NCBI RefSeq assembly: GCF_002836415.1
Contig: NZ_PJBP01000186.1
Span: 1-64,000, forward strand
Source: Psychromonas sp. MB-3u-54
Lineage (GTDB): Bacteria; Pseudomonadota; Gammaproteobacteria; Enterobacterales; Psychromonadaceae
Direction: 5' to 3'
DNA: 64,000 bases
Shown: positions 39,084-48,922 of the stretch, one piece after another
Layout: every line of letters begins with the position of its first letter
Position numbering within the stretch: position 1 is the stretch's first letter
Notes under the pieces: model-generated
Databases searched by the model: none
What the model saw: only the letters and a program-made list of their open reading frames with translations
What the model was told of the DNA's origin: nothing
Made by a program: the position numbers and the translations under genes

Positions 39084-39731
39084 ATGGAATTAAGCACATG
39101 GTTACTTTACATAAGTGTTATTAGCATATTAATAATAAGCCCAGGACCTTCGGCTTTATTATGCGTATCTGATGGTTTTAAATTTGGTAATAAAAAAACT
39201 ATTCCAACTGTTTTGGGAGGAGCAAGTGCAGCATTAGTGCTAATGTCAATTTCAGCTATCGGCCTTGGAGCTGTCTTAGCTGCATCTGAAACACTCTTTC
39301 TTGTTATTAAACTTATTGGCGCATTTTATTTGATTTATTTAGGCTGGGCGGCTTGGAAAGAAGGCAGTATAAAAATTGAAGATAACAAATCACATGACAA
39401 TAAAGAAGTTGGTTACTCATCCTACGCCCGTTTCCAAAAAGGGTTTATAGTAGGTATTAGTAACCCTAAAGATTTATTGTTTTTTATCGCGTTATTTCCC
39501 AGTTTTATTAATACAGACTTACCACCGGTTGATCAATATGTCGTACTTGCATGCACTTGGTTTTTACTCGATGTTAGCTTCATGTTTTTGTATGCAGCCC
39601 TTGGAACGAAAATAAGTCCTTTCCTATCAAAGCCTCGTAATATGAATATAGCTAATCGTACTATAGGCAGTGTATTTATTTTCCTAGGTGGAGCCTTAGC
39701 GGTATCTACTGGTGTCAATAACAAAATATAA
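39084..39731 (+). CDS. LysE/RhtB family amino-acid exporter
   Basis: This 215-aa inner-membrane protein of the LysE superfamily has about six hydrophobic segments. IISPGPSALLCVSDGFKFG carries the conserved Pro-Gly-Pro, and GFIVGISNPKDLLFFIALFP is the second family signature. I start at the ATG at 39084, which follows a GAGG site, rather than 14 codons earlier. It exports an amino acid or homoserine-lactone-like compound. It is independent of the second LysE gene at 42600-43220. Confidence 0.88.
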   Translation: MELSTWLLYISVISILIISPGPSALLCVSDGFKFGNKKTIPTVLGGASAALVLMSISAIGLGAVLAASETLFLVIKLIGAFYLIYLGWAAWKEGSIKIEDNKSHDNKEVGYSSYARFQKGFIVGISNPKDLLFFIALFPSFINTDLPPVDQYVVLACTWFLLDVSFMFLYAALGTKISPFLSKPRNMNIANRTIGSVFIFLGGALAVSTGVNNKI

Positions 39732-40249
39732 TTGGGTAGGAGCTGTCGAGCTTTTAGCCCCACAACACCCAAAAGGTGTCTCCGGACAAGGCTGTTCATC
39801 TTCTTTATGAATAATGACACTAGCCCTTGTCGTCTTAATAACTCATTACTGAGTCCTATAATGATCCCTTGAGTTGTAGAGTTCCTAAAGGGATATTTTC
39901 GGGATAAAACAGATCTGGGCAGTCATAAACTTTCTTCTTCAAAATAAAAATAGTGCCATCGGACTTAAGTTTACACTATATATTTATGACCTAATTTCAT
40001 CATCCCCTGCAATCGAAAGGGGGTGATAATTATATTGTGTACGCGGACTTTATATAAAAGTCATTACTCTGTGTAGCGCGCAGCGCCTCGGTGCCCTTGG
40101 TGGTAGTCCCTTAAATTTAACACTTCATCATAAAAATGAATGTTCGAATTTAAGTCCTAAAACACTAGTCTCGGTAACAATACATCAAATGGATAACGGT
40201 AATAGGCTTTTTAAAAATAAACACTTGTTTATAAAATATACTGCTAATG

Positions 40250-40490
40250 ATTTTAAAGTGTTGTTTTACTTTTTTAACCGCACTTTCAGTGAACTTAGTC
40301 GCATCTTCAACTTTTTCCTGATTATCCTGACTTTTTCCGTAAGCAAAGAGTAATGAGTCAACTTTTTTAAAAGCATTATCAACCGTATTTTGATAATTCA
40401 GTGCGGCGGATTTAAAACGGGCTTAGTTAAAAGCGACTATTGCATCTCCCCGATCGACATCAAAAATATTCCTGTGGATCCCGACACTGC
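40250..40490 (-). pseudogene. Outer-membrane efflux protein (OMF) fragment
   Basis: The minus strand reads NIFDVDRGDAIVAFN, a stop, then ARFKSAALNYQNTVDNAFKK, VDSLLFAYGKSQDNQEKVED and ATKFTESAVKKVKQHF. This is the repeat-two helical region of NodT/TolC-type outer membrane factors. At least one nonsense codon interrupts it and both ends are missing. It abuts the LysR remnant. Confidence 0.55.
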
Positions 40491-40931
40491 CAACCCTGCA
40501 AATGAAGCTCTATTGAAAAGAACGCTAAAATCGAGAGCCTGTTGATAGGTATCGACAAACCCATGATTGATACTGCGTATATCAAGTTCAATCTCGGGGT
40601 AAAGATCAAGAAATGAAAAAAAATAGGGGAGATCGCTTCATTGGTTTCTGGTAGCAATCCAATCTTGTGGGGAGGCTGAAATATGAGTGGTGGCCTGATG
40701 AGCACGCTCTAATGCCTGTAACGCTTTAAGCGCCTCATCGTAATAGGCTTTTCCATAGTCTGTTAAGGGTGATTTTCGGGTTGTTTTGAAAAAGTGTGAT
40801 ATCGAGCGCCTCTTCTGAGCGGTTTATTCTTCTGCTAACGTTATCTCTTGGTAGATCTAGTGCATTGGCGGCTGCGGTAAAACCACCCAAGTTGACAACC
40901 GTGGTAAACAGCTTAAATCGTCTATTTTCAT
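40491..40931 (-). pseudogene. LysR-family regulator, frameshifted N-terminal half
   Basis: From an ATG at 40931 the strand encodes a typical LysR start split across frames. It reads MKIDD, then FKLFTTVVNLGGFTAAANAL, DLPRDNVSRRINRSEEALDI and TLFQ, then after another frame change TTRKSPLTDYGKAYYDEALK, and later FLDLYPEIELDIRSINHGF. At least two frameshifts and a stop are present, so it is not functional. The upstream intergenic part (39732-40249) has no gene I can support. Confidence 0.75.
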
Positions 40932-40994
40932 GTTAATAAACCACCTGAATTAGAAACTAGGCACTCGAATGTTCTGCTAATATATCATTATTGA

Positions 40995-41498
40995 TTAATG
41001 GAGGTTTTCCATATCATCCGGAGCATATATCTGGCCGTTAAAGGCAATATATACTCCCGCTTCTAAACACTGAGCTGCCATCGTCGCAGAGCCAAGATTG
41101 AACCCCGCATCATTTGGGGAAAAGCCTTCTAACGGAATCATAGAGCCTGTAAAAATAATAACTTGTCCATGCTTATTGGGCAGCAATGTCTGCAAATAAC
41201 GTGCACTTGTAAACATGGTAAAACTGCCATGAGTAACGACGTGTCTATCACTTTCGCTTTCCATTATCGCTGTAAATACTTCATCAATATCTTCGTCGCT
41301 AATATCACGGCTGTCTTTCATACAGATTTCTGTTGTCACTATTTTTGAATGTCCCATTCTTGCGTACTTTTCTAGAAATGAAGTCAGTACACTTTTTTCA
41401 TGCGGCATCGTAGTACATTTATCCGTGTCATAGTAAGAATCAATTGTTCCACCGGTAATAATCAGTTGTATTTTTTTTATATCATTTACTTTCATCAT
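40995..41498 (-). CDS. Single-domain asparaginase-like protein
   Basis: This 167-aa protein has only the N-terminal domain of L-asparaginase/glutaminase I. The nucleophile region is LIITGGTIDSYYD and the second motif is VVTHGSFTMFTSARYL, with FTGSMIPLEGFSPNDAGFNL further on. The Thr of GGTID is present, while TDTM-type Thr-Asp is replaced by SFTM. Bacterial proteins of this length exist as stand-alone domains with unproven activity. It ends in a normal stop and shows no remnant of a C-terminal domain. Confidence 0.75.
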   Translation of the reverse strand: MMKVNDIKKIQLIITGGTIDSYYDTDKCTTMPHEKSVLTSFLEKYARMGHSKIVTTEICMKDSRDISDEDIDEVFTAIMESESDRHVVTHGSFTMFTSARYLQTLLPNKHGQVIIFTGSMIPLEGFSPNDAGFNLGSATMAAQCLEAGVYIAFNGQIYAPDDMENLH

Positions 41499-41584
41499 TA
41501 ACCCTTAAGTATTTTTATAGTTTTGTGATTATCAAACTAAGTATTAAAAAGAAGCATATAGCATATCAGATAGTAAAAATATCT

Positions 41585-41616
41585 ACGCTCGCTTTTTCTC
41601 GAAGCGAGCGTCGTAG
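41585..41616 (-). terminator. Hairpin upstream of the asparaginase-like gene
   Basis: ACGCTCGCTT pairs perfectly with AAGCGAGCGT, and the outer CTAC/GTAG bases pair after a three-base bulge. On the minus strand a T-rich stretch follows. It may terminate the RRF-like gene that reads toward it. Confidence 0.45.
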
Positions 41617-41642
41617 TTCCCAAGGGAATTCGGCCACTTATT

Positions 41643-42073
41643 TTGTTTTATAAGTCGCTAAGGGGGCATTTGCGAGTTGGCTTACTGAGGCGGAACAGGC
41701 ATATATCACCACAGGATCCGAGGCACATTCCTGTTTTATTATTGGTCAATTTGACCAAGTAACTAGCCTATTTTAAAAATTAATATGCCCGGGCATTTGC
41801 TGAGTTTTATTAAATAAAACCTTCAGCAGTATCAATGGCACCTCGAGCCTCAATTAACGTGCAACCAGTCTCTGCCATTAATCGATTGACTGTCATTGCA
41901 GGGTTAGATTCCATTATCAACGTTAAATTAATGGTTGGTTTTGGTAGCGCTTTATCAATGGCTTCTGCAATCCACAATGCTTTTTTCTGCCGTAATTTAT
42001 CACTTATCTCAACAAGCTGACTTTGGTTGCCCATTAGTAACCAATTTTTCGAACGACGGATACGCTTTAAGCT
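41643..42073. repeat. Duplicated segment, copy 1 (with full RRF-like gene)
   Basis: This stretch recurs at 60480-60909 with roughly 90-95% identity by eye, in the same orientation. It includes the TTGGTCAATTTGACCAAGTA palindrome and most of the RRF-like reading frame. The match stops at AAGCT just inside the gene's 5' part. A third, short match to its left edge lies at 33932-33972. Confidence 0.85.
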
Positions 42074-42190
42074 ACAACAGTGTTGAGTAGCAAGTTCTAT
42101 CATTGTCGCTTTACAATCAATACGATGGATAAAATTATTTAACTTAATTGAGAGCATTTTTGAAGTGTAATTTGGCACAGCACCCTCCAT
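41810..42190 (-). CDS. Ribosome-recycling-factor family-like small protein
   Basis: This protein of up to 126 aa contains KLNNFIHRIDCKATM, SLKRIRRSKNWLLMG and NPAMTVNRLMAETGCTLIEA. These match proteins annotated as ribosome recycling factor family in Vibrio and Shewanella, although they are much shorter than true Frr and the name may mislead. The family usually begins near the ATG at 42157 (MLSIKLNNFIHR); no clear ribosome binding site decides between the two starts. The intact gene here contrasts with its truncated copy at 60646-60909. Confidence 0.65.
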   Translation of the reverse strand: MEGAVPNYTSKMLSIKLNNFIHRIDCKATMIELATQHCCSLKRIRRSKNWLLMGNQSQLVEISDKLRQKKALWIAEAIDKALPKPTINLTLIMESNPAMTVNRLMAETGCTLIEARGAIDTAEGFI

Positions 42191-42599
42191 CAGAATTGTT
42201 TGTTAAGTCCAAGGTCAATAATAACGGTTGCACAGACGTTTGACGAACAATAGTATTAAAGCATTTTCAATGTCTGGATTATCTGTTACTTGAATAAACT
42301 TATGGTGCTTAGTTTTTAATCTTGATAACAATAAATCGTCAGCTTGTTTTCTGAGGTTCTTTGAGGCGCTATTTATCCGTTGAGATCACCCCATTTACGC
42401 TCGCTTTCTCCCAATTGCGTGCAAAATCGGACTTCATAAAAATTTTCAGAATACATGGATATACGAATTCATCGAGGGCTGTAACTCAGAAATGGACAAA
42501 AATTCGTTAGAGCTTTTACTTTATTTGATAATTATCGAATTAGTTTAGATCGTATAAGATAGTATACCCGCACAATGGCGGGCACCCCTAAAGAACTGG
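42191..42599. other. Intergenic region, nothing supported
   Basis: It is AT-rich and lies between the RRF-like gene and the second LysE gene, both on the minus strand. It contains an ACGCTCGCTT sequence near 42397 that echoes the hairpin arm at 41586, but no partner arm. No gene or RNA is recognised. Confidence 0.4.
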
Positions 42600-43220
42600 T
42601 TAACTGAGAAATAACCACAGACCCACGGCCATCATTAAACTACCTGAGATACGATTCATCAGACGGACATTCTTGGAATGACCCAATAAACCTTTTAATC
42701 CCTTGCCACCAAGGGCGTAGATGGTCATACAGATAAACTCGAAGGCGAGAATAATTGCCACTAGCAGAGTCAGCTGCGGGGCTAAAGGTTTACTGCTCTC
42801 AATAAAAGGCGGTAACAGAGAGATCATAAATGCCCAACCTTTAGGATTGGCAATGGCAGTCACAAACCCCTGGATCACAAGATCCCAATGATGACCAACC
42901 TGTATCTGGTTATTGCCATCACTTAACGCAAGCTTGCCCTTCGATTGCCACATCTTAATCCCTAAGTAAAACAGATACGCCGCACCAACCGACTTTAGAA
43001 TGGTAAATAACCAGGGATAGTTCAACATTACAGAAGCGATGCCCAGCACTGCTGCAACAGCCACCAGACCGATACCAATCATTTCGCCTACCATCATCCA
43101 CAGGGTACGTCGATAACCGATGCTCATACCCAGACTCATGGCCATGGTCATGCACATACCTGGTGTGATGGAAACAAAAAAGAAGGTAGGAATAAATACA
43201 CCCAACAGCGCCATGTTCAT
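42600..43220 (-). CDS. LysE/RhtB family amino-acid exporter
   Basis: This 206-aa membrane protein has the LysE signature FVSITPGMCMTMAMSLGMSI and GFVTAIANPKGWAFMISLLP, with about six helices. AAGGAAATCTCT precedes the ATG. It is divergent from an Lrp/AsnC-type regulator 140 bp away, a classic pairing in which the regulator controls export in response to an amino acid. The specific amino acid is not evident. Confidence 0.9.
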   Translation of the reverse strand: MNMALLGVFIPTFFFVSITPGMCMTMAMSLGMSIGYRRTLWMMVGEMIGIGLVAVAAVLGIASVMLNYPWLFTILKSVGAAYLFYLGIKMWQSKGKLALSDGNNQIQVGHHWDLVIQGFVTAIANPKGWAFMISLLPPFIESSKPLAPQLTLLVAIILAFEFICMTIYALGGKGLKGLLGHSKNVRLMNRISGSLMMAVGLWLFLS

Positions 43221-43360
43221 AGAGATTTCCTTGAAAAAGTAAATAATAACTGTGTATAAATATATCCCGAAAGCGATGACACTGTCTTAGCAAGATAGGT
43301 TTGCAAAACTATCATTCATGCAACTATAATTGCATAAAACTTAATTAAGAGAGCTAAATC

Positions 43361-43825
43361 ATGCAAGAGATGGTTGTAGATAAACACGACATTAGCATTA
43401 TCAACCTGTTACAGGAGAACAGCCAGATCCCTCGGCTGGCGCTGGCCGAGAAAGTTGGCCTGTCTTCTTCCCAGTGTTTCCGTCGCTTAAAAAGACTGGA
43501 AGATGCCGGAGTGATCGACCACTATGCCGCCATTCTAAATAAAGAAAAAGCCGGAATAGGTGTATCTGCTGCGATCATGGTGCAGTACAGGAAAAGTGAA
43601 GTGAACGCTCGGGAAAAGACTATCGAACTGATTCAGTACACCCCGGTAATCTATGAGTGTTATTCGATCACTGGCGAGTACGACTTTATGTTGAGGGTGT
43701 ACTGCAAAACCATGAATGAGTTTAACATTCTGGTAAACAACACCTTTCAGGTGAGTTTTATCTCTGGCCTACACACCTACATGTTGTTGTCTTGCATTAA
43801 AGATAAGCAGAGTCTGTCGCTTTAG
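43361..43825 (+). CDS. Lrp/AsnC family transcriptional regulator
   Basis: This 154-aa protein has an N-terminal HTH (DISIINLLQENSQIPRLALA, then VGLSSSQCFRRLKRLEDAG) and a C-terminal RAM ligand-binding domain (YECYSITGEYDFMLRVYCK). It probably controls the divergent LysE exporter from the shared intergenic region 43221-43360. Confidence 0.9.
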   Translation: MQEMVVDKHDISIINLLQENSQIPRLALAEKVGLSSSQCFRRLKRLEDAGVIDHYAAILNKEKAGIGVSAAIMVQYRKSEVNAREKTIELIQYTPVIYECYSITGEYDFMLRVYCKTMNEFNILVNNTFQVSFISGLHTYMLLSCIKDKQSLSL

Positions 43826-43890
43826 GCTTGATTAAGATAAGGCCTGACTCACCAGCTAAAGCTTATCTATCTGAACAGAAGGGAAGTTAT

Positions 43891-43913
43891 AAAAATGGGT
43901 GGCATGGTTGGTG
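43891..43913. repeat. REP-like unit (43.9 kb)
   Basis: AAAAATGGGTGGCATGGTTG is a single unit of the repeat family associated with the RAYT gene. It is followed by AATTAATGGTTGTTCGCATGG, which resembles the short repeat at 35560 and 36965. Confidence 0.6.
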
Positions 43914-44044
43914 CTTTTACATTAAATTATAGCGAGTGTAATTAATGGTTGTTCGCATGGTTGTTCGCATGGTTGTTTAGGTTCTTCATTAAGGCAGTGT
44001 GGAGCTGGATAACCCGATTATATGCACCGAATTCATATACTTAT

Positions 44045-44395
44045 TTGGTGTTTTTAATTTCGACCTGGACACCAATGACTTGCGCTAAACCTGACACTAG
44101 ATTCTCTTTTGCACTGGCAAAAAAACCGTCTCGAGTTTCGGTTGATGCAGCCCAGAATAAAAACAAAATCAGCAACGCAGTTGTAAAGAAGTTGCCCATT
44201 TTCACCGATCACGCCATGAACAGGCCAAAGTCTGGCTATCTGATCGCACCAGCCGGCAGAAGCCCCCGTTATTGCTACGACATTTATCCCGGCTGCCGTG
44301 AGTTTATCAAGTGCAATCAGCGTTTCGAATGGCAGCTTTCCCTGCCAAGTTTAGGTGTCGTCAACGTCAGTTAATAACCATTTAATCGCGCTTGC
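44045..44395 (-). pseudogene. HAD-superfamily phosphatase remnant
   Basis: The minus strand encodes a HAD start AIKWLLTDVDDT, a stop, TWQGKLPFETLIALDKLTAA, GINVVAITGASAGWCDQIAR and LWPVHGVIGENG. It then changes frame to FYSGLHQPKLETVFLPVQKR. The nonsense codon replaces the leucine of DVDDTLT (TTA to TAA by one base), and frameshifts follow. It resembles sucrose-phosphatase-like HAD enzymes. A plus-strand open frame over the same bases (43949-44374) is not a gene. Confidence 0.7.
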
Positions 44396-44416
44396 TTGAG
44401 TAACCGATATTTAGGC

Positions 44417-45538
44417 TTAGGCATACAGAAGCTCTCTTTTACTGTTCATTTTGAGATCAATATTAATGTGTTTTGATGTGTCGGCATCAAATAAATGCAG
44501 ATGTTTCTGGTCGATATCAAGTCCGAGGATATCTCCAATTTCAATTTTACTGTGTCCTTCAGCACGCACAACCAGACTTTGAGCGGTTTCATCCATTGTT
44601 TTATGGTAAAGCGTTTTACAGTAAAGCAGAAGATCGGCCCCTAACGATTCGACAAGCTCAACTTCGACTTCAAACCAGGGCATTTTTTCAACAATGTTGA
44701 TATGTTCGGGGCGAAGCCCTAATTTTATATCACCCGGTTTTAAAGATTGAGTATCGATGGGGGATAATGAATAACCCAGTTGAAGACCTTCCTTGGTCAC
44801 CTTTGCATCGAGAATATTCATTGCCGGTGAGCCGATGAAGGTCGCCACAAACACCGAAGCCGGATTGTCGTAAATCTCCAGTGGTGTGCCCACTTGCTCG
44901 ACTGTACCTTGATTAAGCACCACCAGTTTGTCGGCAAGGGTCATGGCTTCGACCTGATCGTGTGTGACGTACACCGAAGTGGTTGCGAGTCTGCGTTGCA
45001 GTTTCTTGATCTGCAGTCTCATTTGAACTCTTAATTTAGCATCCAGATTAGAAAGCGGCTCATCAAACAGGAATATTTTTGGCTTACGCACAATCGCCCG
45101 CCCCATCGCAACACGTTGCCTTTGTCCTCCGGAGAGTTGTTTTGGTTTTCTCTCAAGCAGATGTTCTATCTCTAACATTTCAGCGGTGTCATTGACGATG
45201 CGCTGAATGTCCGCTTTTGGTGTTTTACGGTTACGCAGTCCATAGGCCATATTGTTATAAACAGACATATGAGGATAAAGCGCGTAGTTTTGAAATACCA
45301 TCGCAATATCTCGTTCGCTTGGCTCGAGATTATTAACCAGGCAATCATCTATTTTAAGATTACCCGAGGTGATTTCTTCAAGCCCGGCAATCATTCGCAG
45401 TAAGGTCGATTTCCCGCAACCGCTTGGCCCAACAAGGACAACCATTTCACCCTCTTCGATATTCAAACTGAGTTTATGAACAGCTTGATAACCATTTGGA
45501 TAGGATTTTGTAATATTTGAAAGTGTTAAGGTTGACAT
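44417..45538 (-). CDS. ugpC: sn-Glycerol-3-phosphate ABC transporter ATP-binding protein
   Basis: This 373-aa MalK/UgpC-type ATPase has Walker [17 protein letters not shown], signature [16 protein letters not shown] and Walker [20 protein letters not shown]-terminal TOBE region (about 235-360) includes [10 protein letters not shown]. It energises the uptake system with UgpA, UgpE and UgpB. It starts one base after the ugpE stop. UgpC rather than MalK is inferred from the neighbouring ugpQ and the Pho-box-like array. Confidence 0.88.
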   Translation of the reverse strand: MSTLTLSNITKSYPNGYQAVHKLSLNIEEGEMVVLVGPSGCGKSTLLRMIAGLEEITSGNLKIDDCLVNNLEPSERDIAMVFQNYALYPHMSVYNNMAYGLRNRKTPKADIQRIVNDTAEMLEIEHLLERKPKQLSGGQRQRVAMGRAIVRKPKIFLFDEPLSNLDAKLRVQMRLQIKKLQRRLATTSVYVTHDQVEAMTLADKLVVLNQGTVEQVGTPLEIYDNPASVFVATFIGSPAMNILDAKVTKEGLQLGYSLSPIDTQSLKPGDIKLGLRPEHINIVEKMPWFEVEVELVESLGADLLLYCKTLYHKTMDETAQSLVVRAEGHSKIEIGDILGLDIDQKHLHLFDADTSKHINIDLKMNSKRELLYA

Positions 45539-46387
45539 TTATTTCTCCGAATCTACAAGGCCTTTAACAAAGGCTTTCTGCATAGCAATAACCACAATAA
45601 CAGGCGGCAGCATGGCTATAATGGTGGTGGCCATAATTTTATTCCATTCAATCAGACCATCAACGACACCGAGCATCTGTTTAATGCCCATCACTATGGT
45701 GTAGTACTGAACATCTGTGGTGATCAGCAGCGGCCATAAATACTGATTCCAGCCATAAATAAAAGTAATAACAAAGAGTGCTGCGATATTAGTCCGAGAA
45801 AGCGGCAACAATATATCAATAAAAAATCGAATAGGGCCGGCACCATCAATGCGCGCTGCCTCGAACAATTCTTTAGGGACGGTTAAAAAGAACTGCCTGA
45901 ATAAAAAGGTAGCGGTTGCACTGGCAATCAGGGGAATGGTCAATCCTGAGAATGAATTAAGCATATTTAAGTTGGTAATAACCTCAAAGGTCGGGATTAT
46001 ACGCACTTCAACGGGTAGCATCAGAGTGAAGAAAATAATCCAAAAGGCGAACATACGGCCCGGAAACCGGAAAAAAACCACCGCGTAAGCCGACATAATT
46101 GAAATCGTCAGCTTGCCCACGGTAATACACAGCGCCATCACCATGGAATTAAACAGCATCTGGGTGATTGGCAGTTGTGAATTATTAAACGTACTTTGGT
46201 TGCTGAGCAGATCGGAAAACACGCTAAATCCGAGATCCCCAAACCAAAGCGGTGTACCCGTTGCAAAGGCGGTGTTTTCGTGGGTGGTAGCAACCAATGC
46301 TACCCACACGGGGAAAGCAATTGAAAGAATGCCAAGAATTAAAATAATATGGCAAAACAGCGAAAAGAGGGGTCTTCGTTCTACCAT
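45539..46387 (-). CDS. ugpE: sn-Glycerol-3-phosphate ABC transporter permease
   Basis: This 282-aa protein has six hydrophobic segments. The EAA loop is PKELFEAARIDGAGPIRFFI. It is closely related to UgpE (CUT1 family). Its start overlaps the ugpA stop by one base (TAATG), implying coupled translation. Confidence 0.9.
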   Translation of the reverse strand: MVERRPLFSLFCHIILILGILSIAFPVWVALVATTHENTAFATGTPLWFGDLGFSVFSDLLSNQSTFNNSQLPITQMLFNSMVMALCITVGKLTISIMSAYAVVFFRFPGRMFAFWIIFFTLMLPVEVRIIPTFEVITNLNMLNSFSGLTIPLIASATATFLFRQFFLTVPKELFEAARIDGAGPIRFFIDILLPLSRTNIAALFVITFIYGWNQYLWPLLITTDVQYYTIVMGIKQMLGVVDGLIEWNKIMATTIIAMLPPVIVVIAMQKAFVKGLVDSEK

Positions 46388-47268
46388 TAGTAGGCTACCT
46401 TTTTTTCTATGTATTTAAATTGGAATACGGTTAAGAGCGCCACCATTATCATTAAAATGACCGATTGAGCAGCTGAGGAGCCTAAATTCAGCCCGATAAA
46501 ACCATCGTTATAGACTTTATATACCAACGTCGAAGTACTTCTGCCGGGTCCTCCCTGAGTCATTGCATGAATAATCCCAAAGGTATCGAAAAACGCATAG
46601 ACAAAATTAATCACTAGTAGGAAAAAGCTGGTGGGTGAAATCAACGGAAAGCTGATAGTGATAAAGCGTTTTACCGGGCCACTGCCGTCAATGGCCGCCG
46701 CTTCATGCAGCGATTTTGGAACAGATTGTAATGCGGCAAGGAAAAATAAAAAGTTGTAACTGATTTGTTTCCAGGTCGATGTGATAATCACCATCCACAT
46801 AGCATGTGCGCTGTTGAGTGTCGGATTCCAGTTAACCCCGAACCATTGTAATAGTTCTGCCACAACGCCTATGGTGGGATCAAATAAAAACAACCAGAGC
46901 GATCCGGCCACAAGGGGCGCAACGGCATAGGGCCAAATAAGAAAGGTACGGTAAAACATTGAACCTCGAACGATATGTTCGGCAAAGGCCGATAATATCA
47001 AGGCACTGATCATTGCCAGAAAAGCGACACTGATGCTAAATTTAAGAGTAGTGAATAAGGAATTAAGATAATTACTGTCGTTATACAGGTGGATAAAATT
47101 TTCCAGACCGACAAATTCATGGTTCAACCCAAAGGGGTCCTCCAGCTGAAATGACTGGAAAATGGCTTGCCCGGCAGGCCAAAGAAAAAATACCGCAGTA
47201 ATCAACAGTTGCGGGCTGATAAGTGCAACGGGTAACCATTTATTTTTAAATACAGCTTGCGATGACAT
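46387..47268 (-). CDS. ugpA: sn-Glycerol-3-phosphate ABC transporter permease
   Basis: This 293-aa permease has six hydrophobic segments. [20 protein letters not shown] near the N-terminus and the EAA loop [20 protein letters not shown] are typical of UgpA. The [20 protein letters not shown] segment near residue 235 is also a CUT1 hallmark. It is the second gene of the ugpBAEC transcript, 106 bp after ugpB. Confidence 0.9.
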   Translation of the reverse strand: MSSQAVFKNKWLPVALISPQLLITAVFFLWPAGQAIFQSFQLEDPFGLNHEFVGLENFIHLYNDSNYLNSLFTTLKFSISVAFLAMISALILSAFAEHIVRGSMFYRTFLIWPYAVAPLVAGSLWLFLFDPTIGVVAELLQWFGVNWNPTLNSAHAMWMVIITSTWKQISYNFLFFLAALQSVPKSLHEAAAIDGSGPVKRFITISFPLISPTSFFLLVINFVYAFFDTFGIIHAMTQGGPGRSTSTLVYKVYNDGFIGLNLGSSAAQSVILMIMVALLTVFQFKYIEKKVAY

Positions 47269-47374
47269 AGATGTTCCACAGTTTTATGGTCATGTTGATA
47301 GTGATGTTTATAGTTAGGAAGTAAAATATCGCCATTCTGTTAATAAAAATGGCGATAAAATATTAAGCTATCTG

Positions 47375-48679
47375 TTACTGAGTACGTTCAAAGCGTCGCA
47401 ACTGCTCATTACCAAGACGCACAGCATTATTCAGTGCGGCTTGAGCTGATTGATCGCCAGACCAGACTGATTCTAACTCTTCATTGATAATGTCACGTGT
47501 CTGCAGGAAATTGCCAAAACGAATTCCCTTGGAATTAACAGTAGGCTTGGTTGACGTCATTTGAATAACCGCCGTTTCCGTACCAGGATGCGTTTTATAG
47601 AATCCCTGCTGCTGGGTCAGCGTGTGCGCCTGCTTAGTAATGGGTAAATATCCGGTAAACTGATGCCAATCTGCTTGCACCTTCGGACTTGACAGGTAAG
47701 TGAAAAATTCAGCCACTCCTTTATATTGTTCGCTTGAATGCCCGCGTAAGACCCATAATGAAGCACCACCAATAATCGTATTTTGTGGTGTTGAAATAAG
47801 CGTGTCTTCAAAAGGAAGTTCGGCAACACCTACGTCTATATCTTTCATATTTTCTTGAATACCCGCAAGGCCCGCCGATGAGCCCATGGTCATTGCACAT
47901 TCCTGCGTGTAGAACAACGGCATACCTTTGGATTGACGGCCACCGTATTTAAATATTCCAGATTCTGACCATTTGGCCATTTGTGCTATATGCGCCACAA
48001 AAGGCGCGCTATTGAATTTAAATTTCGTGTCTAAGCCATCAAATCCATTGTTGTTATCCGCAAGCGCAATATTGTTGCGGGCACCAAAGTTTTCGATTTG
48101 TGTCCAGGACTGCCATGTGGTACTAAAACCGCATTGGGCACCCGATGCTAATAACTTAACAGAGACATCTTCCATCTCTTGCCATGTTTTGGGTGCTGAT
48201 TTAATACCTGCTTTTTTAAACATGGCTTTGTTGTAATACAGAACAGGGGTCGAACTATTAAACGGCATGGACAACATTTTCCCGTCATTTGTGGTGTAAT
48301 AGCCGGTCACTGCAGATAAATAATTGTCGGGATTAAAAGACTCATTCGTCGCTTTCATCAATTCATGAATGGGATAAATGGCTTGCTCTGCTCCCATCAT
48401 AGTCGCGGTGCCTACTTCAAAGACTTGCACAATAGCAGGTTGCTGCTGGGCTCGAAATGCGGCAATAGCACTGGTCATTGTCTCAGCGTAGCTGCCTTTA
48501 TAAACGGGTTTTATTTCATAGTCGGATTGGCTTTTATTAAAATCAGCAGCAATTTCATTTACTTTTTGGCCTAAATTTCCGCCCATTGCATGCCACCACT
48601 CAACCTCGGTTGTCGCATGAACTTGCGCACTCAAGAATGTTGCCGCTACCGCCAACCCAGTGAGGTGTTTAACAGACAT
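47375..48679 (-). CDS. ugpB: sn-Glycerol-3-phosphate-binding periplasmic protein
   Basis: This 434-aa protein has a signal peptide (MSVKHLTGLAVAATFLSAQVHA, given as residues 1-22). The mature start TTEVEWWHAMGGNLGQKVNE is the UgpB hallmark, in which EWWHA-type residues contact the ligand. SMPFNSSTPVLYYNKAMFKK is a second conserved stretch. It binds glycerol-3-phosphate or glycerophosphodiesters such as GPC. It is the first gene of its operon, with the Pho-box-like array about 100 bp upstream. Confidence 0.9.
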   Translation of the reverse strand: MSVKHLTGLAVAATFLSAQVHATTEVEWWHAMGGNLGQKVNEIAADFNKSQSDYEIKPVYKGSYAETMTSAIAAFRAQQQPAIVQVFEVGTATMMGAEQAIYPIHELMKATNESFNPDNYLSAVTGYYTTNDGKMLSMPFNSSTPVLYYNKAMFKKAGIKSAPKTWQEMEDVSVKLLASGAQCGFSTTWQSWTQIENFGARNNIALADNNNGFDGLDTKFKFNSAPFVAHIAQMAKWSESGIFKYGGRQSKGMPLFYTQECAMTMGSSAGLAGIQENMKDIDVGVAELPFEDTLISTPQNTIIGGASLWVLRGHSSEQYKGVAEFFTYLSSPKVQADWHQFTGYLPITKQAHTLTQQQGFYKTHPGTETAVIQMTSTKPTVNSKGIRFGNFLQTRDIINEELESVWSGDQSAQAALNNAVRLGNEQLRRFERTQ

Positions 48680-48780
48680 ATAATTTCCTTTCTCATATTA
48701 AGTTATTATTTAAAGGAGCAGTGTGCTTATTTGTCCACCCTCCACTGATTTAATGTTCATTTGAAGAATAAAGAAAGTTG

Positions 48781-48820
48781 ATTACACTTCAATGACACTT
48801 TAATGACGCTTTATTGAACT
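48781..48820 (-). promoter_or_regulatory. Pho-box-like array upstream of ugpB
   Basis: On the minus strand, 7-base units recur exactly every 11 bases: CGTCATT (48803-48809), TGTCATT (48792-48798) and TGTAATC (48781-48787), with a weaker GTTCAAT at 48814-48820. PhoB boxes are TGTCATA-like 7-mers with 4-base spacers. The array lies in the shared intergenic region between ugpB and ugpQ, and E. coli ugp is PhoB-controlled. Confidence 0.6.
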
Positions 48821-48922
48821 TAACTGAACGTATTTTATGTTCGCAATGATGTTCAGGTGAAATAAAACGGTCATAAAGTTTTGTTAGGGTTTATGTTAAA
48901 TTAATTAATTATTGGAAGAATA

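Noticed and set aside
43949-44374. 141-codon plus-strand frame starting MFAWLFAWLFRFF
   Set aside because: It is antisense to a recognisable HAD phosphatase remnant, and its hydrophobic start is read from a REP-like repeat region.
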